Shown: piece by piece, positions 1 through 8,548 of the stretch
How positions within the stretch are numbered: position 1 is the stretch's first letter
How the letters are laid out: each line of letters begins with the position of its first letter
From: Bacillus sp. AZ43
GTDB taxonomy: Bacteria; Actinomycetota; Actinomycetes; Mycobacteriales; Geodermatophilaceae
Direction of reading: 5' to 3'
NCBI GenBank assembly: GCA_004570425.1
Contig: SPQJ01000002.1
Coordinates: forward strand, 62,001 to 126,000
Length of the DNA stretch: 64,000 nt
Translations under genes and position numbers: made by a program
The notes under the pieces: generated by a model
Seen by the model: the letters and a program-made list of their open reading frames with translations, nothing else
Told to the model about the DNA's origin: nothing
Database searches by the model: none

Positions 1-783
1 GGCCGCGGCCGGGGCCGGGGCGGGATCCGCGGCCTGGGCCGCCTCCATGGCCTCGACCGCGATCTCGGCGGCGGACAGCGACGTGTCCGGGACCGCCTTC
101 ACCGGCGCGGCCTTGGCGGCCGCCTTCTTGGCCGGGGCCGCCTTCTTCGCCGGCGGCGCGCTGACCTTGTCGGTGGCCGCGGCGGCGGCCTTCTTCGTCG
201 CGGCGGCCGCCTTCTTCACGCCGCTCCCGTTGCTCGCGGCCTGCTCGGCCGAGGCGGCGATCTCCTCGACCGCGCCCGCGGCGGTGGCCGCGGCCTTCTG
301 CGCGGCGCTCTCGGCGCGGGCGGCGTCGCCCTGCGCGTCGCCCTCGCCGAGCTGGGCGGCGAGCTTGTCCGCGAACTGGCCGAGCAGCTTGTTGCCGACG
401 TCGGTCATCACGCCGCGGCCGAACTGGGCCGGGCGGCCGGTGATGTTCAGGTCGGTCAGCACGTTCACCCGGGTGATCGAGCCCTCGGCCTGCAGCCGGG
501 CGGTGACGACCGCGGCAGCCGTCCCGTTGCCGCGCTGGTCCTTGCCACGCGCGTCGATGACGGCCGTGTGCGCGGCCTCGTCCTTCTCGACGAAGGACGC
601 CTTGCCCTGGTAGGTCAGGTTGATCGGCCCGAGCTTGACCTTCACGCGCCCGGTGAAGTCGTCGCCGTCCACCGAGTCGAGGGCAGCACCGGGCATGCAC
701 GGGGCGATCCGCTCGATGTCGAGCAGCACGCGCCAGGCCTCGTCGACGGGCACGGGCACGGTGAACGAGTTCTCCAGTTGCAC
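1..783 (-). CDS. coxG: CoxG-like SRPBCC protein with long Ala/Lys/Pro tail (partial, runs off left edge)
   Basis: Family role: CoxG-type START/SRPBCC proteins help assemble molybdenum-hydroxylase CO dehydrogenases or attach them to the membrane. Seen: a GTG start at 783 seven bases after AGGAGG; the N-terminus QLENSF and the segment DIERIAPCMPGAAL are classic CoxG. Residues 1 to about 150 form the SRPBCC domain. After that comes a low-complexity tail dominated by Ala, Lys and Pro (repeated KKAA/AKKA blocks, about residues 160-235) that stays open to base 1, so the C-terminus is outside the window. It follows coxM by 75 bp containing a GC hairpin. The lysine-rich tail is unlike the single hydrophobic anchor of Oligotropha CoxG; an anchor could still lie beyond the edge. 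Confidence 0.85.
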   Translation of the reverse strand, partial: MQLENSFTVPVPVDEAWRVLLDIERIAPCMPGAALDSVDGDDFTGRVKVKLGPINLTYQGKASFVEKDEAAHTAVIDARGKDQRGNGTAAAVVTARLQAEGSITRVNVLTDLNITGRPAQFGRGVMTDVGNKLLGQFADKLAAQLGEGDAQGDAARAESAAQKAAATAAGAVEEIAASAEQAASNGSGVKKAAAATKKAAAAATDKVSAPPAKKAAPAKKAAAKAAPVKAVPDTSLSAAEIAVEAMEAAQAADPAPAPAAA

Positions 784-813
784 GGTGTGACCTCCTGCGA
801 GTCGCGCGGCCGA

Positions 814-840
814 CCCGCCCCCCGGCGACCGGGGGGCGGG
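814..840. terminator. Hairpin between coxM and coxG
   Basis: Perfect 12-bp inverted repeat CCCGCCCCCCGG / CCGGGGGGCGGG with a 3-base loop (CGA) in the 75-bp gap between coxM stop and coxG start. There is no T-run, so it is probably a pause, partial terminator or mRNA-stability hairpin that sets coxG expression apart from coxSLM. Confidence 0.5.
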
Positions 841-858
841 GCGGACAGGTCCTTCAAG

Positions 859-1713
859 CTACAGCCCGGCGGCCGCCGCGACCGCCCGGCGAGTCAGCAC
901 CGTGGCGAGATGTTGCCGGTAGTCGGCCTGCGCGTTGAGGTCGCTGCTCGGGCTGGTCCCCTCGGCGGCTCGAGCCGCGGCCGCCGCGATCGCCTCCGCC
1001 GATGCCGCGGCCCCGGTCAGGGCCTCCTCCACGCCGGTGGCCCGCAGCGGCGTGGGGCCCATGTTGGTCAGCCCGATGCGGGCCTCCGCGATGTGCCCGT
1101 CCTCCCGGCGCACCGCCGCCGCCACCGCGACGATCGACCACGCCTGCGCGACGCGGTTGAACTTCTCGTAGTGCATCCCCCAGCCCTCGCGCTTGGGGAT
1201 GCGGACCTCCACGAGGATCTCCCCCTCCTCGAGCGCGGTGGTGAGGTAGTCGACGAAGAAGTCGGAGGCAGGGACGGTGCGGCGACCGGAGGGCCCGGCG
1301 ATCACGAACTCGGCGTCCAGCGCCAGCGCCACCGCCGGCAGGTCGCCGGCCGGGTCGGCGTGCGCCAGCGCCCCGCCGAACGTGCCGCGGTGGCGCACCT
1401 GCCGGTCGGCCACCGTCTCGGTCGCCTCGGCGATCAACGGCGCGTACCGCGCGATCAGCGGGTCGGCGAGGACGTCGGAGTGCGTCGTCATCGCCCCGAC
1501 GACGATCGCGTCGCCGTCGTCCCGGACGCCGCGGAGCTCGGCGATCCGGGTGAGGTCGACGACGGTCTCCGGGGCGGCCAGCCGCAGCCGCATGACCGGG
1601 ATCAGCGACTGCCCGCCGGCGAGGATCTTCACGTCCTCGCCGCCGGCGGCGACGGCCTGCAGCGCCTCGTCGAGCGTGGTCGGCCGGGCGTAGGCGAACG
1701 GCGCGGGGATCAC
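859..1713 (-). CDS. coxM: Molybdenum hydroxylase FAD subunit (CoxM/CutM)
   Basis: FAD-binding medium subunit that passes electrons from the [2Fe-2S] subunit to a quinone or other acceptor. 284 aa, the normal size. The two FAD-binding motifs are visible: AGGQSLIPVMRLRLA near residue 32 and TFGGALAHADPAGD near residue 110; the C-terminal CO_deh_flav_C domain follows. GTG start at 1713 overlaps the coxL stop as GTGA, showing translational coupling. The order S-L-M is that of form II (BMS) operons, whereas form I operons are M-S-L. Confidence 0.92.
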   Translation of the reverse strand: MIPAPFAYARPTTLDEALQAVAAGGEDVKILAGGQSLIPVMRLRLAAPETVVDLTRIAELRGVRDDGDAIVVGAMTTHSDVLADPLIARYAPLIAEATETVADRQVRHRGTFGGALAHADPAGDLPAVALALDAEFVIAGPSGRRTVPASDFFVDYLTTALEEGEILVEVRIPKREGWGMHYEKFNRVAQAWSIVAVAAAVRREDGHIAEARIGLTNMGPTPLRATGVEEALTGAAASAEAIAAAAARAAEGTSPSSDLNAQADYRQHLATVLTRRAVAAAAGL

Positions 1714-4178
1714 AGCGCACCTCCCGAGGTGGACGGGGTGTCGGAGGAGTCGGCCGCCTGGGCGTTGGACCGGGCGGCGGCGCGGTCGCCGCCGTCCCCG
1801 CCCTGGTGGAGCGCTCGCCAGACCCGTTCCGGCGTCAGGGGCATCCGGATGTCGGACACCCCCAGGTGCCGGACGGCGTCGATCGCGGCGTTGACGACGG
1901 CGGGGGTCGAGGCGATGCAGCCCGCCTCCCCGACGCCCTTGGCGCCGATCGGGTTGGACGTCGCCTCGTGCACCGTGTTGCCGGTGTCGAAGTGCGGCAG
2001 GTCCGCCGCCGAGGGCACCAGGTAGTCGACGAACGTGCCGGTGGTCAGGTTGCCGTCGGCGTCGTAGATCGCCTCCTCGTACAGCGCCTGGGCGATGCCC
2101 TGCGCCAGCCCGCCGTGCACCTGGCCCTCGACGATCAGCGGGTTGACGATCGTCCCGACGTCGTCCACGCAGGCGTACTTCCGGATCTTCACGAAGCCGG
2201 TCTCGGTGTCGACCTCCATGGCGCAGATGTGCGTGCCGTGGGGGAAGGAGAAGTTCTCCGGGTCGAACGTCGCCTCGGCGTCGATCGACGGCTCGATGCC
2301 CTCGGGGTAGTTGTGCGCCGCGAAGATCGCCAGCGCGATCTCCTGGATGCCCAGCCCCGTGCCCGGCGTCCCGCGGACGGAGAACTTCCCGCCCGAGAAC
2401 TCCAGGTCGTCCTCGCTGGCCTCGAGCAGGTGCGCGGCGATCCGGCGGGCCTTCGCGATGACCTTCTCGGCCGCCTTGACCACGGCGGTGCCGCCGACGA
2501 CGAGCGACCGCGAGCCGTAGGTGTCCAGGCCCTTCGAGGAGATCGCGGTGTCGCCGTGCAGGACCTCGACGTCCTCGAACGGCACGCCCAGCTGGTCGGC
2601 GACGATCTGGCTCCACGCCGTCTCGTGGCCCTGGCCGTGCGGCGTCGCGCCGGTGACCACCTCGACCTTGCCGGTGGGCAGCATCCGGATGGACGCCGAC
2701 TCCCAGCCGCCCGCGCCGAACGACAGCGAGCCGAGCACCCGGGAGGGCGCCAGGCCGCACATCTCGGTGAAGGTGGAGAAGCCGATGCCCAGCTGGACCG
2801 GGTCGTTGGACTCGCGCCGGCGGCGCTGCTCCTCGCGCAGCTCGTCGTAGCCGAGCAGCCGCAGCGCCTCCTCGGTGGCGGTGTCGTAGTCACCGCTGTC
2901 GTACTGCAGCCCGGCGACCGTGGTGAACGGGAACTCCTCGGCCTTGATCCAGTTCTTCCGGCGCAGCTCCAGCGGGTCCATGTCCAGCTCGACGGCGAGC
3001 TCGTCCATGATCCGCTCGATGGCGAAGGTCGCCTCGGGCCGCCCGGCCCCGCGGTAGGCGTCGGTGGGCACCTTGTTGGTGAAGACGCCGTCGCACTCGA
3101 AGCGGTAGGCCGGGACCTTGTAGATGCCCGGGAACATGAACGCCCCCAGCGCCGGGATGCCCGGGGTGATCAGCCGCAGGTAGGCACCCATGTCGGCCAG
3201 CAGCCGGACCTTCAGGCCCTTGAGGTTGCCCTCCCGGTCGGCGGCGACGTCGATGTACTGGATCTGGTCGCGCCCGTGGTGGGCGGTCATCAGCGACTCG
3301 CTGCGCGTCTCGGTCCACTTGACCGGCTTGCCCAGCCGCCGCGCCAGGATCAGCGAGATGACCTCCTCCGGCGTCGGCGTGATCTTCCCGCCGAAGCCGC
3401 CGCCGACGTCGGGGGCGATGACCCGCAGCTTGTGCTCCGGGACGCCGGTGACCATCGCCAGCATCACCCGCAGGATGTGCGGGATCTGGGTCGAGGACCA
3501 CATCGTGAAGCTGTCGCTCACCGGCTGGACGACGACCGAGCGCGGCTCCATGAACGCCGGGATCACCCGCTGCTGCACGAACCGCCGGCTGACGACGACC
3601 TCGGCATCGGCGAACGCCTGGTCGGTGTCCGCGCCCGTGCCGGCCTCGCCGGCGTCGAACACGAAGTGGTAGCTGGTGTTGGACGACGTGTGGTCGTGGC
3701 AGAGGTCGGTGTCCTTCACCGCCTCCTCCATGTCGAGGACGACCGGCAGCGGGTCGTAGTCGACGTCGACCAGCTCGACGGCGTCCTGGGCCGCGGCCTT
3801 GCTGCGGGCGACGATGACGGCGACCGCCTCGCCGACGTGGTTGACCTCGTCGACGGCGATCGACGGGTGCCCGGGGTTGACCATGTCGGGCGTCACCGGC
3901 CACGCGCAGGGCAGCGACCCCTGCTCCTCGGCGACGTCGCGGCCGGTGAACACGGCGACCACGCCGGGCGCCTCGCGCGCGGCGGTGGTGTCGATGTTCG
4001 TGATCTTCCCGTGGGCGACGGGGCTGCGGACGAACGCCAGGTGCAGCATCCCGGGCAGGACCAGGTTGTCGGTCCACTGCGTCCGCCCGGTGATGAGGTG
4101 GGCGTCCTCCTTGCGGCGGCGGGCCTGGCCCACCTCCTTGTCGACGGTGACGGAGGCGGCGTCCTCGGTGATCGTCAT
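1710..4178 (-). CDS. coxL: Form II CO-dehydrogenase-like molybdenum hydroxylase large subunit (CoxL)
   Basis: Molybdopterin-cytosine-dinucleotide catalytic subunit of the xanthine oxidase family, 822 aa. Seen: the a/b hammerhead domain in the first 140 residues, GGGFGGK near residue 265, and the active-site loop AYRGAGR near residue 373. True CO dehydrogenases (form I) have AYXCSFR with the copper-binding Cys; AYRGAGR defines form II, whose substrate is uncertain. The final active-site segment GVGEAG (catalytic Glu) is present at about residue 760. ATG at 4178 overlaps the coxS stop (ATGA). The C-terminal 30 residues are low-complexity Ala/Ser/Asp. Function as an aldehyde, purine or CO-related hydroxylase cannot be decided from sequence. 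Confidence 0.93.
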   Translation of the reverse strand: MTITEDAASVTVDKEVGQARRRKEDAHLITGRTQWTDNLVLPGMLHLAFVRSPVAHGKITNIDTTAAREAPGVVAVFTGRDVAEEQGSLPCAWPVTPDMVNPGHPSIAVDEVNHVGEAVAVIVARSKAAAQDAVELVDVDYDPLPVVLDMEEAVKDTDLCHDHTSSNTSYHFVFDAGEAGTGADTDQAFADAEVVVSRRFVQQRVIPAFMEPRSVVVQPVSDSFTMWSSTQIPHILRVMLAMVTGVPEHKLRVIAPDVGGGFGGKITPTPEEVISLILARRLGKPVKWTETRSESLMTAHHGRDQIQYIDVAADREGNLKGLKVRLLADMGAYLRLITPGIPALGAFMFPGIYKVPAYRFECDGVFTNKVPTDAYRGAGRPEATFAIERIMDELAVELDMDPLELRRKNWIKAEEFPFTTVAGLQYDSGDYDTATEEALRLLGYDELREEQRRRRESNDPVQLGIGFSTFTEMCGLAPSRVLGSLSFGAGGWESASIRMLPTGKVEVVTGATPHGQGHETAWSQIVADQLGVPFEDVEVLHGDTAISSKGLDTYGSRSLVVGGTAVVKAAEKVIAKARRIAAHLLEASEDDLEFSGGKFSVRGTPGTGLGIQEIALAIFAAHNYPEGIEPSIDAEATFDPENFSFPHGTHICAMEVDTETGFVKIRKYACVDDVGTIVNPLIVEGQVHGGLAQGIAQALYEEAIYDADGNLTTGTFVDYLVPSAADLPHFDTGNTVHEATSNPIGAKGVGEAGCIASTPAVVNAAIDAVRHLGVSDIRMPLTPERVWRALHQGGDGGDRAAARSNAQAADSSDTPSTSGGAL

Positions 4179-4678
4179 GCCTGCGCTCCGAGGGTGTCGG
4201 CGGCGGACGTGCGGCCGTTCATCTCGGCGGCGGCCTGCTGCACGGCGCGGACGATGTTCTGGTAGCCGGTACAGCGGCAGAGGTTGCCCTCGATGCCCTC
4301 GCGGACCTCGTCCTCGCTCGGGTCGGGGTTGTCGTTCACCAGGTCGATCGAGGCCATGATCATGCCCGGCGTGCAGAAGCCGCACTGCAGGCCGTGCATC
4401 TCGTGGAAGGCCTTCTGCATGGGGTGCAGACCACCCGGGGGCGCGATCCCCTCGATGGTGGTCACCTCGCTGCCGTCGGCCTGCACCGCGAACACCGTGC
4501 AGCTCTTCACGGCCTCGCCGTCGAGGTGCACCGTGCAGGCGCCGCAGTTGCTGGTGTCGCAGCCGACGACCGTCCCGACCTTGCCGAGCGTCTCCCGCAG
4601 GTAGTGCACGAGCAGGGTCCGTGGTTCGACGTCGTCGGTGTAGGACGCGCCGTCCACGCGCACGGTGATGGGTGTCAT
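4175..4678 (-). CDS. coxS: Molybdenum hydroxylase [2Fe-2S] subunit (CoxS/CutS)
   Basis: Iron-sulfur small subunit, first gene of the coxSLMG operon, 167 aa. Plant-type cluster cysteines C40, C45, C48 and C60 (CDTSNCGAC...C) and the second cluster cysteines C99, C102, C134, C136 ([15 protein letters not shown]) are all present. ATG at 4678 has GGAGG five bases upstream. The stop overlaps the coxL start. Confidence 0.95.
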   Translation of the reverse strand: MTPITVRVDGASYTDDVEPRTLLVHYLRETLGKVGTVVGCDTSNCGACTVHLDGEAVKSCTVFAVQADGSEVTTIEGIAPPGGLHPMQKAFHEMHGLQCGFCTPGMIMASIDLVNDNPDPSEDEVREGIEGNLCRCTGYQNIVRAVQQAAAEMNGRTSAADTLGAQA

Positions 4679-4931
4679 CAGTCCTCCGCCTCGTTGCAGG
4701 GCTCGATGGCGCCCACGGCGTGGCCGCGGGGCCTGACCGGAGTCTGCACCCTGAGGAGTGACTTAGGCCACGCTCACCTGCGCGGTCTCGGGCGGGCCCG
4801 GGAGACAGGTCCCGGACGCACGTATCCGGCGGGCCCGTGGTCCGCACGGGACCGGCGGCGCCGCCGATCTCACCGCGTCGTCCCCGGCCAGCGCCCCCTG
4901 CCCTTAGCATCCGCCGGAACGGGGAGGTCTC
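4679..4931. promoter_or_regulatory. Divergent promoter region between coxS and the DUF4760-like gene; weak iron-box-like palindrome
   Basis: This 253-bp gap must hold the cox operon promoter. At 4763-4781 the sequence TTAGGCCACGCTCACCTGC matches the IdeR/DtxR iron-box consensus (TTAGGTTAGGCTAACCTAA) at about 13 of 19 positions, 85 bp before coxS. I see no convincing -35/-10 pair. The iron-box reading is weak because it loses much of the right arm. Confidence 0.3.
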
Positions 4932-5627
4932 ATGCGCAGGTTGCAGCTCTGGATCGCTCATCGCCGGGTGGCCTTCTGGACGACGGTCCTGGTCGCGCTG
5001 GTGCTTGCCGGGATGGCGCTCACCGGGGTGGTCCTCGGCGCTCAGGTCGTGCGAGACGCAGCCCCGGTCGCTGCTGCCTCCGTCGCCCTGCTCTCCCTGG
5101 TCGTCGCCGCAGCCAGCGCTCTGGGCAACTGGCAACGCCAGAAGCGCGAGGCCACCATCAAGGCCTGGACGGACTGGTCGGACAGCACTCGCGAGCTGCG
5201 AGCCCAGGTCACTGCCGTTCTCGGCGAGGGCGCGATCACGAAGGATCAGGCGCGAGGCCTCGTCGACCAGGAGCGACCGCTCCTGGACAAGGACGGGCGC
5301 AAGCTGCGTGCGGCCGCACGCAGGGAGATCCGCATCACCGTCGCCTCACTGCTCAACGGGCTGGAACGGTTGGCTGCGGGCGCCAACCTCGGCGTGTTCG
5401 ACGGACGCACCCTCAAAGCCCTGGGCGGAACCATCATCGTTCGGCACTGCGAACGGTTCGAGGAGTACATCAAGGTGCGCCGGAGCGGCGCGGACGGCCA
5501 GCTCACGCCCCACGTGACCGCCTTCGTCGAGCTCGAGTGGTTCGTCAGCGGGCTGCAGAGCCGCAGGTTCCTGGACATGGGACGGAAACTCGACGAACAA
5601 CGACTCAGGCACCTCCGGAACCGATGA
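4932..5627 (+). CDS. Two-helix membrane protein, DUF4760-like
   Basis: 231 aa, function unknown. Two hydrophobic helices (about residues 14-37 and 43-65) are followed by a cytosolic domain with KAWTDWSDSTRELR, LLNGLERLAAGANLGVFD and the pattern RHCERFEEYI, which resembles DUF4760 proteins. ATG at 4932 lies eight bases after GGGGAGG. Base composition is a little less GC-rich than its neighbours. It stands alone, divergent from the cox operon, with a hairpin overlapping its stop codon. Confidence 0.7.
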   Translation: MRRLQLWIAHRRVAFWTTVLVALVLAGMALTGVVLGAQVVRDAAPVAAASVALLSLVVAAASALGNWQRQKREATIKAWTDWSDSTRELRAQVTAVLGEGAITKDQARGLVDQERPLLDKDGRKLRAAARREIRITVASLLNGLERLAAGANLGVFDGRTLKALGGTIIVRHCERFEEYIKVRRSGADGQLTPHVTAFVELEWFVSGLQSRRFLDMGRKLDEQRLRHLRNR

Positions 5628-5640
5628 TCCGAGGTGCCTG
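5606..5640. terminator. Perfect stem-loop at convergent gene ends
   Basis: CAGGCACCTC (5606-5615) pairs perfectly with GAGGTGCCTG (5631-5640). The 15-base loop holds the TGA of the upstream plus-strand gene. It lacks a T-tract but is placed to stop transcription from both sides, including any minus-strand transcript of the MFS gene or the tiny frame at 5671-5700. Confidence 0.6.
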
Positions 5641-5670
5641 ATTCGAGGTCACGATGGGCCCTGTCGACCG

Positions 5671-5700
5671 CTAGTCGACGTCTTCCTCTTCGAGGAACAT
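5671..5700 (-). CDS. Possible 9-residue peptide MFLEEEDVD with strong ribosome binding site
   Basis: Very short frame, listed as a candidate only. ATG at 5700 is five bases after AAGGAGG, the best Shine-Dalgarno in this part of the window, and the frame ends with TAG after nine codons (acidic MFLEEEDVD). A -10-like TAGGCT lies about 30 bases upstream, and the shared hairpin 5606-5640 lies just downstream. Nothing here identifies a function; it could be a leader-type or regulatory microORF, or the remnant of a gene start. Confidence 0.3.
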   Translation of the reverse strand: MFLEEEDVD

Positions 5701-5800
5701 GTCGCCTCCTTCTCGATGACCGACCCGAGCCTAGGGCATTGACACTCGTCCAGCTGTCCAGCGCCACACCGCGCCGGAATGTTCCCGGGCGGATCGTGCG

Positions 5801-7141
5801 CTAGGCGCGCGAATGTACGCCTTCGCCAGCCTCGGAGCGAAGGATCTTCGGCTGAGCGTCGCCAGAACGTGATGCGTCGGACCGCACGTCCGCGACCATC
5901 CCTGCGCCGTCGAGAGATCCGGATGCACGTACTCGCTCCCGCCGGCGCAGGACAGCGGAGATCGCCAGCGGGACCAGCCCCGCGGCGGCGAGGCCGGCGC
6001 CGACGGCGCTGGGGGCGCGGTAGCCGAGCCCGGCGGCGATCACCAGGCCGCCGGCCCACGCGCCGAGGGCGTTGGCGAGGTTGAGCGCCGAGTGGTTGAG
6101 CGCCGCGCCGAGCATCTGCGCCTCGCCGGCGGTCTCCATCAGCCGCAGCTGCAGGAGGATGGCGAGCGTCGAGCCGCTGACCGACACCAGGAAGACGCCG
6201 AGCACCATGCCCGGCGGCCAGGGCGCGACCAGGGCGACGACGACCAGCATCGCCAGCAGCGCCACCAGGGAGCCGACCACCGAGCGGAACAGCGCCCAGT
6301 CGCCGAGCCGCCCGGCCAGCGCCGTCCCGATGACGCCGCCGATCCCGTACACGAGGAGGACCACCGGCAGCGTGCCGCGGGAGAGCCCGGCGACGTCGGT
6401 GACGACCGGCGCGATGTAGCTGTAGAGCGCGAACATGCCGCCGAACCCGACGACGCCGACGCCGAGGGTCAGCAGCACCTGCGGCCGGCGGAGGGCGCCC
6501 AGCTCACCGCGGATCGTGGCCTCGGGGCGTCCGGGCATCGAGGGGACGACCGCGAGCACGGCGGCGACCGTGGCCGCCGCCAGGACGACGACCAGCCAGT
6601 ACGCCGCGCGCCAGCCCGCCGCCTGACCCAGCCACGTGGCGGCGGGGACCCCGGCCACCAGCGCGACGGACAGACCCAGCATCACGGAGCTGACCGCCCG
6701 GCCGCGCAGCCGCGGTGCGACGAGCGACGCCGCGACCAGCGAGGCGACGCCGAAGTAGGCGCCGTGCGGGAGGCCGGCGACGAACCGGGCGACCAGCAGC
6801 GTCCCGTAGCCCGGCGCGAGCGCGCTGAGCAGGTTGCCGACCAGGAAGGCGCCCATCAGCCCGACCAGCAGCGCACGCCGGGGCAGCCGGGCGCTGAGCG
6901 CCGCGATCACCGGCGCCCCGACGACGACGCCGAGCGCGTAGGCCGAGATGACGTGGCCGGCCGACGGGATGTCGACGCCCACGCCGTCGGCGATGTCGGG
7001 CAGGACGCCCATCGTCACGAACTCGGTGGTGCCGATCGCGAAGCCGCCGAGCGCCAGCGCCACGATGGCGACCACGATCCGGACGGTGCTCAGGGGTGCG
7101 GCGCTCACTCCCCCAGCCAAGCGCCCTTCGCCGGCACGCAT
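5801..7141 (-). CDS. MFS transporter, DHA1 (AraJ/YdhP/Cmx-like) family
   Basis: 446 aa with about 12 hydrophobic segments; the N-terminal GTTEFVTMGVLPDIA and the GHVISAYALGVVVGAP block are typical of drug:H+ antiporter-1 pumps (arabinose/chloramphenicol efflux type). A polar 40-residue tail follows the last helix. I chose ATG 7141; a GTG at 7108 (VSAAPLST) would remove 11 residues and fits family alignments as well. It lies 11 bp downstream of a second MFS gene on the same strand, so the two are probably cotranscribed. Substrate unknown. Confidence 0.85.
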   Translation of the reverse strand: MRAGEGRLAGGVSAAPLSTVRIVVAIVALALGGFAIGTTEFVTMGVLPDIADGVGVDIPSAGHVISAYALGVVVGAPVIAALSARLPRRALLVGLMGAFLVGNLLSALAPGYGTLLVARFVAGLPHGAYFGVASLVAASLVAPRLRGRAVSSVMLGLSVALVAGVPAATWLGQAAGWRAAYWLVVVLAAATVAAVLAVVPSMPGRPEATIRGELGALRRPQVLLTLGVGVVGFGGMFALYSYIAPVVTDVAGLSRGTLPVVLLVYGIGGVIGTALAGRLGDWALFRSVVGSLVALLAMLVVVALVAPWPPGMVLGVFLVSVSGSTLAILLQLRLMETAGEAQMLGAALNHSALNLANALGAWAGGLVIAAGLGYRAPSAVGAGLAAAGLVPLAISAVLRRRERVRASGSLDGAGMVADVRSDASRSGDAQPKILRSEAGEGVHSRA

Positions 7142-7152
7142 TCCCGCGGACC

Positions 7153-8427
7153 TCAGTGCGCGGCGACCACGACGGCGTCGTCGTCCGGGACGGGCAGCTC
7201 CCAGGGCCGCACGACCAGCACGAGGACGCCGATGGCGAGCACCAGCGCGGCGACGACGACGGTTCCGATGGCCGCGGCGTCGTTGCCCAGCAGGCCGACC
7301 ACGGGCGAGACGACCGCGCCCACCCCGAACTGGACGGCGCCCAGCAGCGCCGCGGCGGTGCCGGCGGCGTCGCCGTGCCGGGAGAGCGCCAGCGCGGGGG
7401 CGTTCGGCAGCGCCAGCCCGCAGGCGAACAGCACCACCCAGAGCAGCCCGGCGACGGCGGGCAGCCCGCCGGTGCGGGTGGCCGCCGCGGCGACGAGCGC
7501 GGCGCCCGCGAGGGCACCGAGCACCGTGCCGGCGACCAGCAGCTGCTGGGGGGACCAGCGGCGCAGCAGCAGCGGGTTGGCCTGGGTGGCGGCGATCAGC
7601 CAGAACGCGCCGGCCCCGAACAGCAGGCCGAACTGCTGCTCGTCCAGGCCGAACTCGCCCTGGTAGACGAAGGCCGAGCCGGACACGTAGCTGAACAGCC
7701 CGGCCATGGTCAGCCCCGCGACGAGGACGAGGCCGACGTAGGCGCGGTCGCCGAACAGCGCGCGGTAGCCGCGCAGGGTCCCCCGGACGCCGCTGCTCTG
7801 CCGGCGCTCGGCGGGCAGCGTCTCGGGGAGCGCCTTGGCGCCGATGAGGACCATCAGCAGCCCGTACACGGCCAGGAACGCGAAGATCCCCCGCCACGAG
7901 GTGAAGCGCAGCAGCTCCCCGCCGATCGTCGGCGCGAGCACCGGGGCCGCGCCGAGGACGAGGAACAGCCGGGAGAGCATGGTCGCGGCGGCCCGGCCGT
8001 CGTAGAGGTCGCGCACGATCGCGAGCGCGATGACCGCACCGGCCGCCGTCCCGACCCCCTGGAGCACGCGCAGCGCCCCGAGGACGGCGAGGTTGGGGGC
8101 CACGATCACCAGCAGCGACGCGAGGACGTGCAGCGCCGTGCCCGCCAGCAGGGGGCGCTTGCGTCCCAGCGCGTCGGACAGCGGTCCGAGCACCAGCTGC
8201 CCCAGCGCGAGCCCGACGAGGGTGCCCGTCAAGGTCAGCTGCACCGCGGACGACGTCGTCTCCAGCTCCCGCGTGATGGTCGGGAGCGCGGGCAGGTACA
8301 TGTCGATGGTGAGCGGGCCGATGGCGACGAAGGCGCCCAGCAGCAGCGCGGTGCGGGCGGCGCCCGGGCGGGCGACCGGTGCCGGCGCGGCGGCTGTGTC
8401 GGCGGGTCGTTCCTGGATCGCGGTCAT
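7153..8427 (-). CDS. Bcr/CflA-family multidrug efflux MFS transporter
   Basis: 424 aa, 12 predicted membrane segments. The N-terminal signature TIDMYLPALPTI and the loop motif GPLSDALGRKRPLL (motif A) place it in the Bcr/CflA branch (bicyclomycin, sulfonamide or sugar-export type). A 27-residue Ala/Pro-rich cytosolic N-terminus precedes helix 1. ATG 8427 follows a GAGGGG Shine-Dalgarno at good distance. Probable first gene of a two-pump operon with the MFS gene at 5801. No regulator adjoins it. Confidence 0.88.
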   Translation of the reverse strand: MTAIQERPADTAAAPAPVARPGAARTALLLGAFVAIGPLTIDMYLPALPTITRELETTSSAVQLTLTGTLVGLALGQLVLGPLSDALGRKRPLLAGTALHVLASLLVIVAPNLAVLGALRVLQGVGTAAGAVIALAIVRDLYDGRAAATMLSRLFLVLGAAPVLAPTIGGELLRFTSWRGIFAFLAVYGLLMVLIGAKALPETLPAERRQSSGVRGTLRGYRALFGDRAYVGLVLVAGLTMAGLFSYVSGSAFVYQGEFGLDEQQFGLLFGAGAFWLIAATQANPLLLRRWSPQQLLVAGTVLGALAGAALVAAAATRTGGLPAVAGLLWVVLFACGLALPNAPALALSRHGDAAGTAAALLGAVQFGVGAVVSPVVGLLGNDAAAIGTVVVAALVLAIGVLVLVVRPWELPVPDDDAVVVAAH

Positions 8428-8548
8428 GCGGGCCCCTCTGTCGAGCGTGGTCGTCGCGGGGGCCGGCGCTGGCTCGAACCGCAGTGCGAGGGCTCCCAAG
8501 GCGCGACGGCCGCCGGGCATTCCGGCCCCGGCGCGACTCGCCGGAGAG

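Noticed and set aside
859-5135. Very long open frames (633 to 1141 codons) across the cox operon
   Set aside because: They arise from the cox genes themselves being read through without starts, or from opposite-strand shadows; domain content fits separate coxM, coxL and coxS with ATGA/GTGA overlaps.
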